Notes under the pieces: generated by a model
Seen by the model: only the letters and a program-made list of their open reading frames with translations
What the model was told of the DNA's origin: nothing
Databases searched by the model: none
Shown here: one piece after another, positions 7,427 through 15,444 of the stretch
How the letters are laid out: the number at the start of each line of letters is the position of its first letter
Numbering within the stretch: position 1 is the first letter of the stretch
Program-made: the position numbers and the translations under genes
Source: a virus
Length of the DNA stretch: 45,794 nt
Virus record (IMG/VR): IMGVR_UViG_3300017753_000014
Location: 1 to 45,794 of that record
Direction: 5' to 3' (one strand)

Positions 7427-8465
7427 AACTATCTTTTATCCTTTTAAAATCTGACTTATAAGGGTCTTGAATGTAGGGATTGTAATCTTCTCTTAAAGTA
7501 GAATAGTCATTAGGTATTCTAAATGCTAATCTATTTTTAGTTTCACCCTCTCTATTATGTAATGTAATAGTGTTATCAAAAATTAATAAATCATTATCTT
7601 TCTTATATTTATGTTTGTAAATATACTTCTCTTGAAATAAAGACTTTCGTATATACTTGAAAAAGTTTTGTGATTGTTTAACCGACATACCTACAACTTG
7701 ATAACAAGATGGTCCTAAATGTATACCTTTGTAACCATAAACTGATTTTCTAACTAAAGGTATTTCAGGTAGACTTTCTTTGTTATTTAATTTACTCACA
7801 ATATTATCGTCACAATAAACATTTCTACTTACAACTGTATCATTATAACCTTTACCATCTGGGTCTACTTTTTGATTAAAGAATTTATGAATAACAATTG
7901 TATCATCTAATTCTTTTCTAAAACTTTCGGGTTGTTCTTCATACCAATCAACTGTGGTTAAAAAACCTGTGCTACTGTTTGTCATATTTCTATGACCTAA
8001 TAACGATATACCAGGAACAGAATATAATAACCCACTATCGTTGCAATGCCATTCTAGTTCACCACTACCAAACAAACCCATAGGTTTATTATCAGGTGTT
8101 TTATCTTCTGTAACTCTTAATACACTATTAAATTTACCATCTTCAGATGCAACCATTCTTCTTACATCATTAATATAATCTCTATCTTTCTTTTCCATTC
8201 TCATCAATTGAATGGCAGACCATTTCTTAATATTGTATTTTTTCTTTAGAGCAATCATAGGTAGATAAATTGGGTTACCCCATTTTTTCATCCACTTACG
8301 ATACTCACCAACATCTTTGAAATCTACATTTCTGATAATGGTTACTAAGTTCTTTAGATGTTCTTCACCTAATAGTAACCATCTATCATTATTTAAATCT
8401 TCAATTTTTAGGTCATCTACAAATATACCAAAACGACCTAGACCTGGTATCTTACTTATTTTCAT
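7413..8465 (-). CDS. TauD/TfdA-like oxygenase with altered HxD motif
   Basis: 350 residues. The C-terminal part matches the TauD family: LLIFDNTITLHNRE (distal H303) and RLAFRI (R316, 2-oxoglutarate binding). The proximal motif, normally WHxD, reads WHCND (H140, N142, D143), so the usual carboxylate position holds asparagine, with aspartate one residue on. The codons CAT TGC AAC GAT were checked. The enzyme may use D143, be inactive, or act like non-hydroxylating relatives. The substrate is unknown. There is no Shine-Dalgarno; it overlaps the preceding gene by 14 bp. Confidence 0.75.
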   Translation of the reverse strand: MKISKIPGLGRFGIFVDDLKIEDLNNDRWLLLGEEHLKNLVTIIRNVDFKDVGEYRKWMKKWGNPIYLPMIALKKKYNIKKWSAIQLMRMEKKDRDYINDVRRMVASEDGKFNSVLRVTEDKTPDNKPMGLFGSGELEWHCNDSGLLYSVPGISLLGHRNMTNSSTGFLTTVDWYEEQPESFRKELDDTIVIHKFFNQKVDPDGKGYNDTVVSRNVYCDDNIVSKLNNKESLPEIPLVRKSVYGYKGIHLGPSCYQVVGMSVKQSQNFFKYIRKSLFQEKYIYKHKYKKDNDLLIFDNTITLHNREGETKNRLAFRIPNDYSTLREDYNPYIQDPYKSDFKRIKDSYANI

Positions 8466-8694
8466 TTAATATTGTTTGTCTTGCAGGGTCTTCATAAGGA
8501 AAATTGTTATCAATTGCCATAAGAATTTCTTCCCATTTTGCAACTTGTTCTATCTCTTTAATCATAGTTTCTATGATATCACTATGTTCACCTATACCTA
8601 TAGATTTATTTAAATAGACTTCAACATTTGCCTTGTGTTTTGCTAAGTTACCTTCTGCATGTTTTCTAGTTGCTTCTAGTAATATATCTCTCAT
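8452..8694 (-). CDS. conserved small phage protein
   Basis: 80 residues, mostly helical: MRDILLEATRKHAEGN, then KANVEVYLNK, a GIGEHSDII turn, and a glutamate-rich helix. It is recognisable as a family found in marine T4-like phages, function unknown. AAGAGGTATAAAA precedes ATG. The next gene downstream (TauD-like) starts inside it. Confidence 0.8.
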   Translation of the reverse strand: MRDILLEATRKHAEGNLAKHKANVEVYLNKSIGIGEHSDIIETMIKEIEQVAKWEEILMAIDNNFPYEDPARQTILNENK

Positions 8695-8696
8695 TT

Positions 8697-9278
8697 TTAT
8701 ACCTCTTGTAGTTGTGAAATGCCTTCAAGAAACCATTGTGGTATCTTTGCAGGTGATTTCCATGTTGCGAATCTTTTCTTTTCATTTATGTAATATTTTC
8801 TATATGATGCAACAGAATCATTTTTTACTTTACAATAATCTGGCATTGCAGGAGTAGGTTCTGTTTCATTCACATTTGAATTTTTCATGTTAGTAGGTGG
8901 GGTATTTAATATCTCACCAAGTTTTTGAATAGTTACATGGTCTTCTTTATGATTATATCTCTTTTTATATTCTTCGTTTAATCCCATCATATGTTTATAT
9001 AACCACATATAGTTTTTTGTATTTTCAAACAACCATTGTGTACTAGGATGTTTTAACCAACCTGCTTTATATAAAATATTTTCTAAATTAGAATTAGGGT
9101 GTTTCCATCTTTTGATTTTTCTACCATTAACAGTTTTATCATAATACTCTGTGCCATCTGATACTCTATGTACTGTACATAGTAATTGAGCAGACTCTAA
9201 AATCATTTTCACAACATGTTTATCGCAAGACATTTCGGCAGCGACAACAGGATCTTTATGTAGATAAAATATATTCAT
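8697..9278 (-). CDS. conserved phage protein, MNIFYLHKDP family
   Basis: 193 residues. The N-terminus MNIFYLHKDPVVAAEM followed by CDKHVVKMILESAQLL is a strongly conserved opening in T4-like phages. I recall a link to the pyrimidine-dimer glycosylase-related family, but without catalytic evidence that is weak. Further blocks are KHPSTQWLFENTKNY and PAMPDYC. There is no membrane segment or signal. Its ATG overlaps the stop of the small gene upstream (TAATG). Confidence 0.8.
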   Translation of the reverse strand: MNIFYLHKDPVVAAEMSCDKHVVKMILESAQLLCTVHRVSDGTEYYDKTVNGRKIKRWKHPNSNLENILYKAGWLKHPSTQWLFENTKNYMWLYKHMMGLNEEYKKRYNHKEDHVTIQKLGEILNTPPTNMKNSNVNETEPTPAMPDYCKVKNDSVASYRKYYINEKKRFATWKSPAKIPQWFLEGISQLQEV

Positions 9279-9424
9279 TAGTGTAAAGTTCTCCCATCTT
9301 TTTCTAATTGTCTGACTAGATACTTTCTAACTCTTTCCCAGAAATTTAACATATCAGCATCTTCAACATTTTTGATTGCTCTATCAACCAAATCCAGTCT
9401 TCTATTTATTGTTTCTTCTAACAT
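9278..9424 (-). CDS. small protein, 48 aa
   Basis: Short gene starting MLEETINRRLDLVDRAIK and ending EKDGRTLH; a single charged helix with FWERVRKYL. A textbook ribosome site, GGAGGTGAAAA, precedes ATG. It overlaps the stop of the upstream membrane protein gene by 23 bp and its own stop overlaps the next ATG as TAATG. Function unknown. Confidence 0.7.
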   Translation of the reverse strand: MLEETINRRLDLVDRAIKNVEDADMLNFWERVRKYLVRQLEKDGRTLH

Positions 9425-10430
9425 TTTTCACCTCCAAGTATTTTTTATTGTTAGTATTTTCTTGTGCGTTCCAGTCTAATATCTGGTCTAGTTTAACTTT
9501 TATTGCATCTGCATCTAAATCAGATAATTCTTTTGCACCTAATTTTTGTACAAATGTTTTATAGTCTTTTTCTTTTTTTCTAAACTCTCTCAATTTTCTA
9601 TCTTTAGTTTTTCTATTGTTAGTTTCTTTTTTTAATTTCTGTTCCAGTATAACTCTTTCATTTACTTTTGTCAAGTTTTTTCTTTGATTTCTTTGATTTA
9701 ATGATATATTAGCGGCAATCAGTAGTAATACTGCGAGTGGATCAAATACAAATACTAACACAATAATAACTATTCTTACTGCCTCGTCAAAGTGATTCGT
9801 TGCATCATCACCATATATTAGTTCTGCAACATATTTAAGTGGTCCTACCTCTGCCTCTATCTTATCTTGTTCTATTTGTAATGTATTTTTCTGTATCATT
9901 AAATCAGATATGATATCACTAGCATTATCAATCTCAGTATTCAATTCTAATCTTTCAGGTTCTTGTTTCTTTCTTTCTTTCAAACCTCGTGTAACAAACT
10001 CTTTCTCAATATAGACATCTAATGCCTTATCTAACTGATTAAGCGTCTTCTGTGACCTGTCTATGCGTGTTTGTTGCGTCTGTATCTTGTTGTCTAGTAG
10101 TTCTATTTTTAAGTCATTACTAGATGTAGGTTTTACTTGGTCTAAGTGTGCCTTAGATAAGAACCCAAAGATACCCATTGATGTTATAAAGACTAATATA
10201 ACAACAGCACTAAATAAATATGTTTTCAATGCAACTGATACTTCTTTATTAGACCAGTTTTGATATAACCAACTGGCACTTACTAATTTACCTATCTCTA
10301 ACGCTGTACCCATTGCTATAATAGGTACAACTGCACCTGCGAATAATGTTGCAAGTCCCATTATACTATACCCAGCGGCAATGACCGATATAGATATTGC
10401 TGACAAAAATGTTATTAGTGTAAAAATCAT
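9402..10430 (-). CDS. membrane protein with coiled coils
   Basis: 342 residues. Three N-terminal hydrophobic segments (about 2-25, 27-45, 70-92), a long charged coiled coil (about 105-200, starting NDLKIELLDNKIQ), a further membrane segment IVIIVLVFVFDPLAVLLLIAA near 225-245, then a lysine-rich tail. Similar 'coil-containing' membrane proteins occur in marine myophages; a role in remodelling the host membrane or superinfection exclusion is speculation. It is followed within 4 bp by the stop overlap with the glucosaminidase gene. Confidence 0.8.
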   Translation of the reverse strand: MIFTLITFLSAISISVIAAGYSIMGLATLFAGAVVPIIAMGTALEIGKLVSASWLYQNWSNKEVSVALKTYLFSAVVILVFITSMGIFGFLSKAHLDQVKPTSSNDLKIELLDNKIQTQQTRIDRSQKTLNQLDKALDVYIEKEFVTRGLKERKKQEPERLELNTEIDNASDIISDLMIQKNTLQIEQDKIEAEVGPLKYVAELIYGDDATNHFDEAVRIVIIVLVFVFDPLAVLLLIAANISLNQRNQRKNLTKVNERVILEQKLKKETNNRKTKDRKLREFRKKEKDYKTFVQKLGAKELSDLDADAIKVKLDQILDWNAQENTNNKKYLEVKNVRRNNK

Positions 10431-11113
10431 AGCATTACATCCTCTGTAGATATTATTGTTTTAATTTTTTCTACCTGTTTCAATACTCTTTTTGTATAAT
10501 CAGGTGTAGTATGAAATACATTAGTTAGGGTTTCTAGCAATTCTTTTGTTTCTAGACTCATATCATTTTTATGCATTGAGTTTCTCTTATCTCTAAAATC
10601 CTTGTATGCATAATGGGTATTTAGTAAGTTTACTAAGTATACTACAGATTGACATTTAGATTCAAATTTTCTTATACCCCAACCTGCCCATTTCTTCTTT
10701 GACTCTATAAGTATGTGAGGTATATCTTTATTATAAGTTCTAATACCAAAAAGATTATTTGCTTCATTTGCAAATCTACTTGTACCGTAACCCGTTTCTA
10801 AAGATGCCATACCTATTATCATCTCATAAGGTATTCGTTCTTCTTTAGGTGTGGTAAAGTTTACAAAGTCTATACATTTATACATTGACCTAACAAACTG
10901 TGCATTGTTAGTATATTCAAAACTAGGTTCATTCAATCCCATATCTATTGCCCATTTTTGATAATAGTGTTCTACATTATTTACAATTTTATTTTGAGCA
11001 AAATCATTCGGCATAAATGTTCCTACACCATATGAAACTACTACCACTATGCAAGTATGCAATAGTAATAGTAGTCTACTTTTCAGTTTACTTCTTCTGG
11101 ACGATGTACTCAT
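10427..11113 (-). CDS. membrane-anchored glucosaminidase, Bax-like
   Basis: 228 residues. Cuts the glycan strand of peptidoglycan. The N-terminus is basic, then a hydrophobic anchor (about 13-31), placing the domain in the periplasm. The catalytic region is MASLETGYGTSRFAN with E106, then NLFGIRTY (120-127), typical of the Bax/FlgJ-type glucosaminidase family. GAGGGTTATG gives the start. Its neighbour is a membrane coiled-coil protein, so it may locally open the wall during lysis. Confidence 0.8.
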   Translation of the reverse strand: MSTSSRRSKLKSRLLLLLHTCIVVVVSYGVGTFMPNDFAQNKIVNNVEHYYQKWAIDMGLNEPSFEYTNNAQFVRSMYKCIDFVNFTTPKEERIPYEMIIGMASLETGYGTSRFANEANNLFGIRTYNKDIPHILIESKKKWAGWGIRKFESKCQSVVYLVNLLNTHYAYKDFRDKRNSMHKNDMSLETKELLETLTNVFHTTPDYTKRVLKQVEKIKTIISTEDVML

Positions 11114-11348
11114 AACCCTCTAGGTCTTTATTTAATTTTTTTTGATAGAAATAAAAATCATCATGGAACTTTCGCACTTTTAGAAATAATTTTTCTGATT
11201 GTTTCTCTGTAAAATTATTTAAAATGTCTTCTGCAAAATTACCCACATAATACACCATAGATTTTTCGTTTGATGTATAGAAACGGTCTAGTTTATCGGG
11301 AACATCTTTCAGTAGGGACTTTAGGTAACCATCTATTTCTTTCGACAT
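11088..11348 (-). CDS. small helical protein of unknown function
   Basis: 86 residues from MSKEIDGYLKSLLKD; the start at 11348 is preferred to an in-frame GTG at 11354 because AAAGGAAG is 7 nt before it. Helical and charged with several aromatic residues (KFHDDFYFYQKK). There is no signal or membrane segment. It overlaps the glucosaminidase start by 26 bp. Confidence 0.7.
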   Translation of the reverse strand: MSKEIDGYLKSLLKDVPDKLDRFYTSNEKSMVYYVGNFAEDILNNFTEKQSEKLFLKVRKFHDDFYFYQKKLNKDLEGYEYIVQKK

Positions 11349-11371
11349 AAGCACTTCCTTTCATAATATAA

Positions 11372-11683
11372 TTAACAATCGTCTTTAATAGTAGTATCTT
11401 CTAACAATTTGCATTTGTATTTTCTGTCTGCTTCTAATCTCATTTTAGTTGCAACACCATCTAATACTGCAGGCAAATACTTCTGCATTATCGTTATCAT
11501 TTGAATTGCCTGACCATGTATCATTTTTTCTAATTCATACTTCATCAGTTCTTCTGCATTTGCACCATTCTGAATAACATTTGTGGCGACAGCAGTTTCA
11601 TAATCTTTCGCATCTGAATATCTTGAAAAAAATATTGCAAATATAATTATGCCAACCCAAAATAATTTCAATTCTTTTATCAT
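11372..11683 (-). CDS. exported or membrane-anchored small protein
   Basis: 103 residues. Basic start then hydrophobic LFWVGIIIFAIFF (8-20) and a possible signal-peptidase site near SDA-KD (24-27). The remainder is helical with two cysteines near the end (C91 and the last residue). Probably periplasmic. TTTAGGAGTTTATT precedes ATG. No family recognised. Confidence 0.7.
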   Translation of the reverse strand: MIKELKLFWVGIIIFAIFFSRYSDAKDYETAVATNVIQNGANAEELMKYELEKMIHGQAIQMITIMQKYLPAVLDGVATKMRLEADRKYKCKLLEDTTIKDDC

Positions 11684-11692
11684 AATAAACTC

Positions 11693-12070
11693 CTAAAGGT
11701 AATTCGCACCAGTCCATTTTACTCCGAAGTTTCCTTCAAGAATATTTCCTCTGGCAGCATTTTGAGCGAAGGATTTATATCCGTTTGCCATAAGAATATC
11801 ACCTTTTTTAAACTTCTTATGATTATCAGTAGCGACAATACCACCCCATATGCACGATTGTGAACCAAGTGTCTTATAAATTGAAATGTACTTGTTACCT
11901 GGTTTCACAGACCAACCATTAGTAAACTGTTCTTCCATTCTTAATCTTACTTCTGTTTTTGTCTTAGAACCATCATAACTTGTACTATCGCAATAATCAT
12001 CATTTGCTGTTTTTATTAGATTTTTAATGGCATCTTCAAGATTTGTGAATTTTTTTGTTACATATTTCAT
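11693..12070 (-). CDS. unknown protein behind a sigma-70-like promoter
   Basis: 125 residues, starting MKYVTKKFTNLEDAIKNL; later KKFKKGDILMANGYK and AARGNILEG. Lys/Asn-rich, no membrane segment. AAAGGATATACT precedes ATG. It is the first gene after the promoter at 12100-12138 and leads a run of envelope-related genes (11372-9402). Confidence 0.75.
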   Translation of the reverse strand: MKYVTKKFTNLEDAIKNLIKTANDDYCDSTSYDGSKTKTEVRLRMEEQFTNGWSVKPGNKYISIYKTLGSQSCIWGGIVATDNHKKFKKGDILMANGYKSFAQNAARGNILEGNFGVKWTGANYL

Positions 12071-12099
12071 AGTATATCCTTTTGTTATTGTTTCGAATC

Positions 12100-12138
12100 A
12101 GTATACTATTATAATAACACATTACCCACATAATGCAA
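12100..12138 (-). promoter_or_regulatory. sigma-70-like promoter with TGTTATTATAATAG block
   Basis: Minus strand TTGCAT (12138-12133), then TATTAT (12116-12111, 16-bp spacer) or TATAAT (12113-12108, 19 bp), then TATACT directly before GATTCG. The core GTGTTATTATAATAGTAT is identical to that at 17204-17234. It drives the gene ending at 11693. Confidence 0.6.
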
Positions 12139-12141
12139 GCA

Positions 12142-12294
12142 TTAATCCATCCATTTGCCATCTTTTATTAAGTGTGAAAATCTATGTTTTAGTACACTCA
12201 AAATGAGTAAAAATAGACTAGAATGTTCATAAACCCCACCTGGGACTCGTAATCTGTATCTATTTAACTCTGATTCTCTTTGTTTATTAAGCAT
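12142..12294 (-). CDS. conserved small phage protein, 50 aa
   Basis: Starts MLNKQRESELNRYRL and contains VPGGVYEHSS, then SHLIKDGKWMD at the end. The VPGGxYEH and KDGKW pieces look like a small family I recall from marine T4-like phages. GAGGAAAA lies just before ATG, and it overlaps the end of the upstream gene by 8 bp. Function unknown. Confidence 0.65.
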   Translation of the reverse strand: MLNKQRESELNRYRLRVPGGVYEHSSLFLLILSVLKHRFSHLIKDGKWMD

Positions 12295-12850
12295 TTTTCC
12301 TCATAAAATCATCATTCCACTCAAAAGCATCTTTTACTAGATTAGCAGTAAGACCTTTATACACTTTATTTAACTTTTTATCTTTGATATCAATTAAAAG
12401 TTTTGCTTCTTCTTTACTCAAATTCTCTAATACTTGTATAAACATAGTTTCTTTTCTTGCTTTAGATAACCCTGGGTTACCCCCTACTAGAAAATGCCAT
12501 AACTTCTTTGCCTCATCTACTAACCAAGTATGTTGTGTACCTGTAGGTGCTTCATTTGCTTTATATGGGGGTGTACCTGGTGGTAAATCCCATTGTATAT
12601 TAGTATCAAATGCACCCTTTAATATCATTCTCAAAGATTCACTATCGTGTTCTAGTAATACTTCTGTTTTACCAGACTTTGTTTTTGCATTATTAATCTT
12701 TGTGAATATTTCGTGATATGTAAGTCTATCAGAACCTTTTGATGCTGTGGTTGCCCATGCACTCATACTCTTCTTTGATATAAGATTTGGGTTGTCCATA
12801 GGTTTTCTTGGGTTATTTAATTGTTCTACTCTAAATTTATTATCTACCAT
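12287..12850 (-). CDS. conserved phage protein, DUF6433-like
   Basis: 187 residues. Blocks that recur in T4-like marine phages: DLPPGTPPYKANEAPTGT (about 89-106), KLWHFLVGGN, KARKETMFIQVLENLSKEEA (131-150), and DAFEWNDDFM at the end. I connect it to a family I remember as DUF6433, function unknown. It has a late promoter and a strong AAGGAGAAGTT site, so it is probably made late and could be structural. Confidence 0.8.
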   Translation of the reverse strand: MVDNKFRVEQLNNPRKPMDNPNLISKKSMSAWATTASKGSDRLTYHEIFTKINNAKTKSGKTEVLLEHDSESLRMILKGAFDTNIQWDLPPGTPPYKANEAPTGTQHTWLVDEAKKLWHFLVGGNPGLSKARKETMFIQVLENLSKEEAKLLIDIKDKKLNKVYKGLTANLVKDAFEWNDDFMRKNA

Positions 12851-12877
12851 AACTTCTCCTTCAATTCATTATAGATA

Positions 12878-12885
12878 TATTTATA
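12878..12885 (-). promoter_or_regulatory. T4-type late promoter
   Basis: TATAAATA on the minus strand, 28 nt before the start of the gene at 12287-12850 and in an intergenic gap, followed by AAGGAGAAG. Placement and sequence match T4 late promoters. Confidence 0.6.
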
Positions 12886-12887
12886 TG

Positions 12888-13370
12888 TCATTTATCTGGG
12901 TCAAAATCAGGTTCAAAGATTATATCTTCATTGAGTTCATCTAAATCTTGACTTATTTCGTTACTAAAAACATTATCTGTTTTTACATTTTTTACATTTT
13001 TTAAGACTCTTTCATAATCAACTTTTGCTGATGGTCCTAATTCTTTATCGTGATATAATGATACCATTTCTTCTACTAATTTTTGTGATGGGTAATCTAC
13101 ATTAAAATCTCTATAAATTAAACCTCTCAATATATCTATTAGTAACGCTAAATCTCTTGTAAATTGTGGTGAATTAACTCTAATATCACAAGCAATAAAT
13201 GTTCTCAACAATTGTATTGCTGTATCATCTACAACACCCTCAACAAACTCTCTTGTTTGTTCTTTGTGTATCTTTTCATATTGCTTTTGAACTTCTTTCT
13301 TATCAGTTAAAATTTTCTTATTATTTACAATTCTATCTGTAGGAAATACTATTACATTATCTTTAGTCAT
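12888..13370 (-). CDS. conserved phage protein, unknown function
   Basis: 160 residues. N-terminus MTKDNVIVFPTDRIV, helical middle with FVEGVVDDTAIQLLR, DLALLIDILRGLIYR, and an acidic C-terminus (DLDELNEDIIFEPD). There is no Shine-Dalgarno; its ATG lies 8 bp inside the preceding small gene, which has a similar N-terminus. The acidic tail may mimic nucleic acid or bind a partner, but this is a guess. Confidence 0.8.
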   Translation of the reverse strand: MTKDNVIVFPTDRIVNNKKILTDKKEVQKQYEKIHKEQTREFVEGVVDDTAIQLLRTFIACDIRVNSPQFTRDLALLIDILRGLIYRDFNVDYPSQKLVEEMVSLYHDKELGPSAKVDYERVLKNVKNVKTDNVFSNEISQDLDELNEDIIFEPDFDPDK

Positions 13371-13527
13371 TTAAAATACTTTCTATGATATATTTTTTTT
13401 GTTCGTCTATTAATTCTCTTTGTTCTTTTATTTGTGTCATTTGATTTGCAATATCTTTTGCGATATCTCTTATCTTAACTTCTCTTACATTGTTTTTAGG
13501 AAATTGTATTACATTATCTTTACTCAT
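13363..13527 (-). CDS. small protein sharing N-terminus with its neighbour, 54 aa
   Basis: Starts MSKDNVIQFPKNNVREVK, almost the same opening as the next gene (MTKDNVIVFPTDRIV), then a coiled-coil tail with QMTQIKEQRELIDEQKKYI. AGGAGAGATTATAA precedes ATG. Probably a partial duplication of the neighbour or two subunits with one targeting peptide. Confidence 0.7.
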   Translation of the reverse strand: MSKDNVIQFPKNNVREVKIRDIAKDIANQMTQIKEQRELIDEQKKYIIESILND

Positions 13528-13792
13528 TTATAATCTCTCCTTTATAATTGACTAAACCTTTGTCAGTAAAATATTCTACCAATTGATTATAACCACCAAC
13601 TAGTTTATTATTTATTTTAATTTGAGGTACGGTTTTTACCTTTTTACCTATCGCCTCTAAAAACTGTTGTTTTGTTTTATAGTCATTTATACTATTCTCG
13701 CTATACTCAAGTCCAAGACCTTCTAGTAGGTTCTTGGACTTTGTACAGTATATGCAATCAGGTTTACTGAATATTTCTATTCTCATCTTCAT
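13520..13792 (-). CDS. glutaredoxin
   Basis: 90 residues from MKMRIEIFSKPDC; 13786 is a second possible start. The redox motif is CIYC (13-16), preceded by SKPD, with TVPQIKINNKLVGGYNQL as the cis-proline and glutathione-binding block. It reduces disulfides with glutathione and in T4-like phages can recycle ribonucleotide reductase, which this phage also encodes. The longer frame upstream is ignored because it would lie in the end of the lipoprotein gene. Confidence 0.9.
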   Translation of the reverse strand: MKMRIEIFSKPDCIYCTKSKNLLEGLGLEYSENSINDYKTKQQFLEAIGKKVKTVPQIKINNKLVGGYNQLVEYFTDKGLVNYKGEIINE

Positions 13793-14381
13793 CTTTTTTT
13801 CTAAGATTAGAATATGCTTCTTTAGACCTTTCATTTAAATTAAAAGCGTTCAATGATTCTTCTGCATTGTATTCATATAATTTATTGAATTCGCCAAGAG
13901 GCAATCTTAAACCAACCCATGCCCTATAGTTACCATTTTTTGTTAGGGTCACATCTTGTGCAAAGGTTTCATAACCTCTAACAACTGTAGAGTCAATCTT
14001 ATTTAAAATTACACTTTCAAAATCATTTGCAACTTGTTTTGTCGCAACACTAGAACCGATTTCTTTTGCATACTGTTTAGACTCTTTATTCATTTCGCCC
14101 ATAATATTATCAGCGATTTCTGCCTTTGCCTTCATCTTTGCCTTTTCGATTGCAAGGTCAAGACTAGGTGATACAGCAGTACCTACACCATACACACATT
14201 TTTTATTGTCATCTTTTTTAGATAACAGTTTTAAATCACACGCCTTTGTGTCATTGATATCTGCCATAAACCAACCTGGTGTTGTATTTACTACATTACC
14301 ACTCTCACCTTTTATCTTATAAACACTAGAACAACCTGTACCTAATGCTAAAATCGACATTATCATAATAAAATTTTTCAT
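13764..14381 (-). CDS. LPP20-like lipoprotein
   Basis: 205 residues from MKNFIMIMSILALGTGC, chosen because GAGGAATAAT precedes this ATG. The signal peptide ends in a lipobox with C17. The body has YGVGTAVSPSLDLAIEKAK followed by AKAEIADNI, the LPP20/LptM-like pattern of outer-membrane lipoproteins. VRGYETFAQDVTL and YRAWVGLRLPLGEF follow. It is predicted to be anchored in the host envelope. It neighbours two more exported proteins and a further lipoprotein. Confidence 0.8.
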   Translation of the reverse strand: MKNFIMIMSILALGTGCSSVYKIKGESGNVVNTTPGWFMADINDTKACDLKLLSKKDDNKKCVYGVGTAVSPSLDLAIEKAKMKAKAEIADNIMGEMNKESKQYAKEIGSSVATKQVANDFESVILNKIDSTVVRGYETFAQDVTLTKNGNYRAWVGLRLPLGEFNKLYEYNAEESLNAFNLNERSKEAYSNLRKKDEDENRNIQ

Positions 14382-14382
14382 A

Positions 14383-14589
14383 TTATTCCTCTTCTCCGTT
14401 ATTATCAAACTCATTTTTCAAATCTTCTTCTATTGCATCTAAATCACTATCAGACAAAAGTTTATCCTTAGTATGCACTAATTCTTCCACTTTGTCAACA
14501 GTAGTTCGGATATTATTGAAAAACTGATTTATTCCTATCGCATATATTAACCATGCGACCAGACCTATTATTATTAAATTTTTTATCAT
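14383..14589 (-). CDS. small inner-membrane protein
   Basis: 68 residues: one N-terminal membrane segment (NLIIIGLVAWLIYAIG, 4-19) then an acidic helical tail (DLDAIEEDLKNEF). Overlaps the following exported-protein gene by 4 bp. Function unknown; it belongs to an envelope-targeted gene run. Confidence 0.7.
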   Translation of the reverse strand: MIKNLIIIGLVAWLIYAIGINQFFNNIRTTVDKVEELVHTKDKLLSDSDLDAIEEDLKNEFDNNGEEE

Positions 14590-14966
14590 TTAATTTCCCA
14601 CCTTCCGTTAGTTTTTAAACAAGTCTTTCCATGCGACTTGAAAGCATGTCTGCCTCTACTATAATATCTGCAATACTCTGGAGCAGATACATCTCTATAG
14701 TAAAATTCTGCGAACATTTCCCAATAACTAGGACCGTCTAATCTTCTTCTACCGTCACTACATTCTAGGACTTCTTCTTTTGTTATAGTATCACCATTTT
14801 GTCTGATGATAGTTTTTATAAGGCAATGTTGTCCGTCTACATTTTGTTGTGAAGGGACTATATCACTATATAATACATCATCACCAGCATCACTATCTCT
14901 CACTAGTGATATTATTGCAATTAAAACAAAAAATGCAACAAACATTATTTTTAAAAAGTTATTCAT
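14586..14966 (-). CDS. secreted cysteine-containing protein
   Basis: 126 residues. A signal peptide (LKIMFVAFFVLIAIISLV, residues 5-22) is followed by SDAGDD. The mature part has four cysteines (DGQHCLI, LECSDGR, PEYCRYY, KTCLKTN) that could form two disulfides in the periplasm. FYYRDVSAPEYCRYYSRG and CLKTNGRWE look like a family I recall from T4-like marine phages. CGGGAGGTGGG gives the start. Confidence 0.75.
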   Translation of the reverse strand: MNNFLKIMFVAFFVLIAIISLVRDSDAGDDVLYSDIVPSQQNVDGQHCLIKTIIRQNGDTITKEEVLECSDGRRRLDGPSYWEMFAEFYYRDVSAPEYCRYYSRGRHAFKSHGKTCLKTNGRWEIK

Positions 14967-15444
14967 ATTCTACCCACCTCCCGTCTGGCATTTGACACAC
15001 AATACCGTGTGTTACACTTCTATCAGGAGTTTTACCTACACTCATAATAGGAAATGATTCTCTTATATCTATTGTTGATGAATAGTCTTTACACTTAACA
15101 GGACCTTTCATATACGAAGTAGTGGTATGTATAATACCTTTACTACCTGTCTTCTCATTGAACCAGTTTGTGTAAGAAGAACCTTGTGGACCATTATTTA
15201 AGTGGTCTACAAATGTTGCGTTGTGTACATCATAATCGTCATTGTAAGCAAGTTCAGCACCCACAAAGGCACCTACTAAAGCACAACCAGCGGCAACAAA
15301 GGGATTGTCTAATCCCGATAATACACAAGTTGCTGTTGCAGTTGCCCCACCGACAATTGCACTTGTTTGGGATCTACTACCTGTCGAACAGTTAACTAGT
15401 GTTAAACTAATTAGTAAAATCCATACCGTTTTCACGAATCTCAT
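14959..15444 (-). CDS. lipoprotein with glycine-zipper, 17-kDa antigen-like
   Basis: 161 residues from MRFVKTVWILLISLTLVNC (15444 ATG preferred to the GTG at 15447, as GAGG is 7 nt away). Lipobox C19. A Gly/Ala-rich hydrophobic stretch (SAIVGGATATATCVLSG and FVAAGCALVGAFVGAE) resembles the glycine-zipper of the 17-kDa surface antigen family in alphaproteobacteria. The C-terminus, MPDGRWVEYE, also fits. Host-like proteins of this class suggest transfer from an alphaproteobacterial host. Confidence 0.75.
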   Translation of the reverse strand: MRFVKTVWILLISLTLVNCSTGSRSQTSAIVGGATATATCVLSGLDNPFVAAGCALVGAFVGAELAYNDDYDVHNATFVDHLNNGPQGSSYTNWFNEKTGSKGIIHTTTSYMKGPVKCKDYSSTIDIRESFPIMSVGKTPDRSVTHGIVCQMPDGRWVEYE

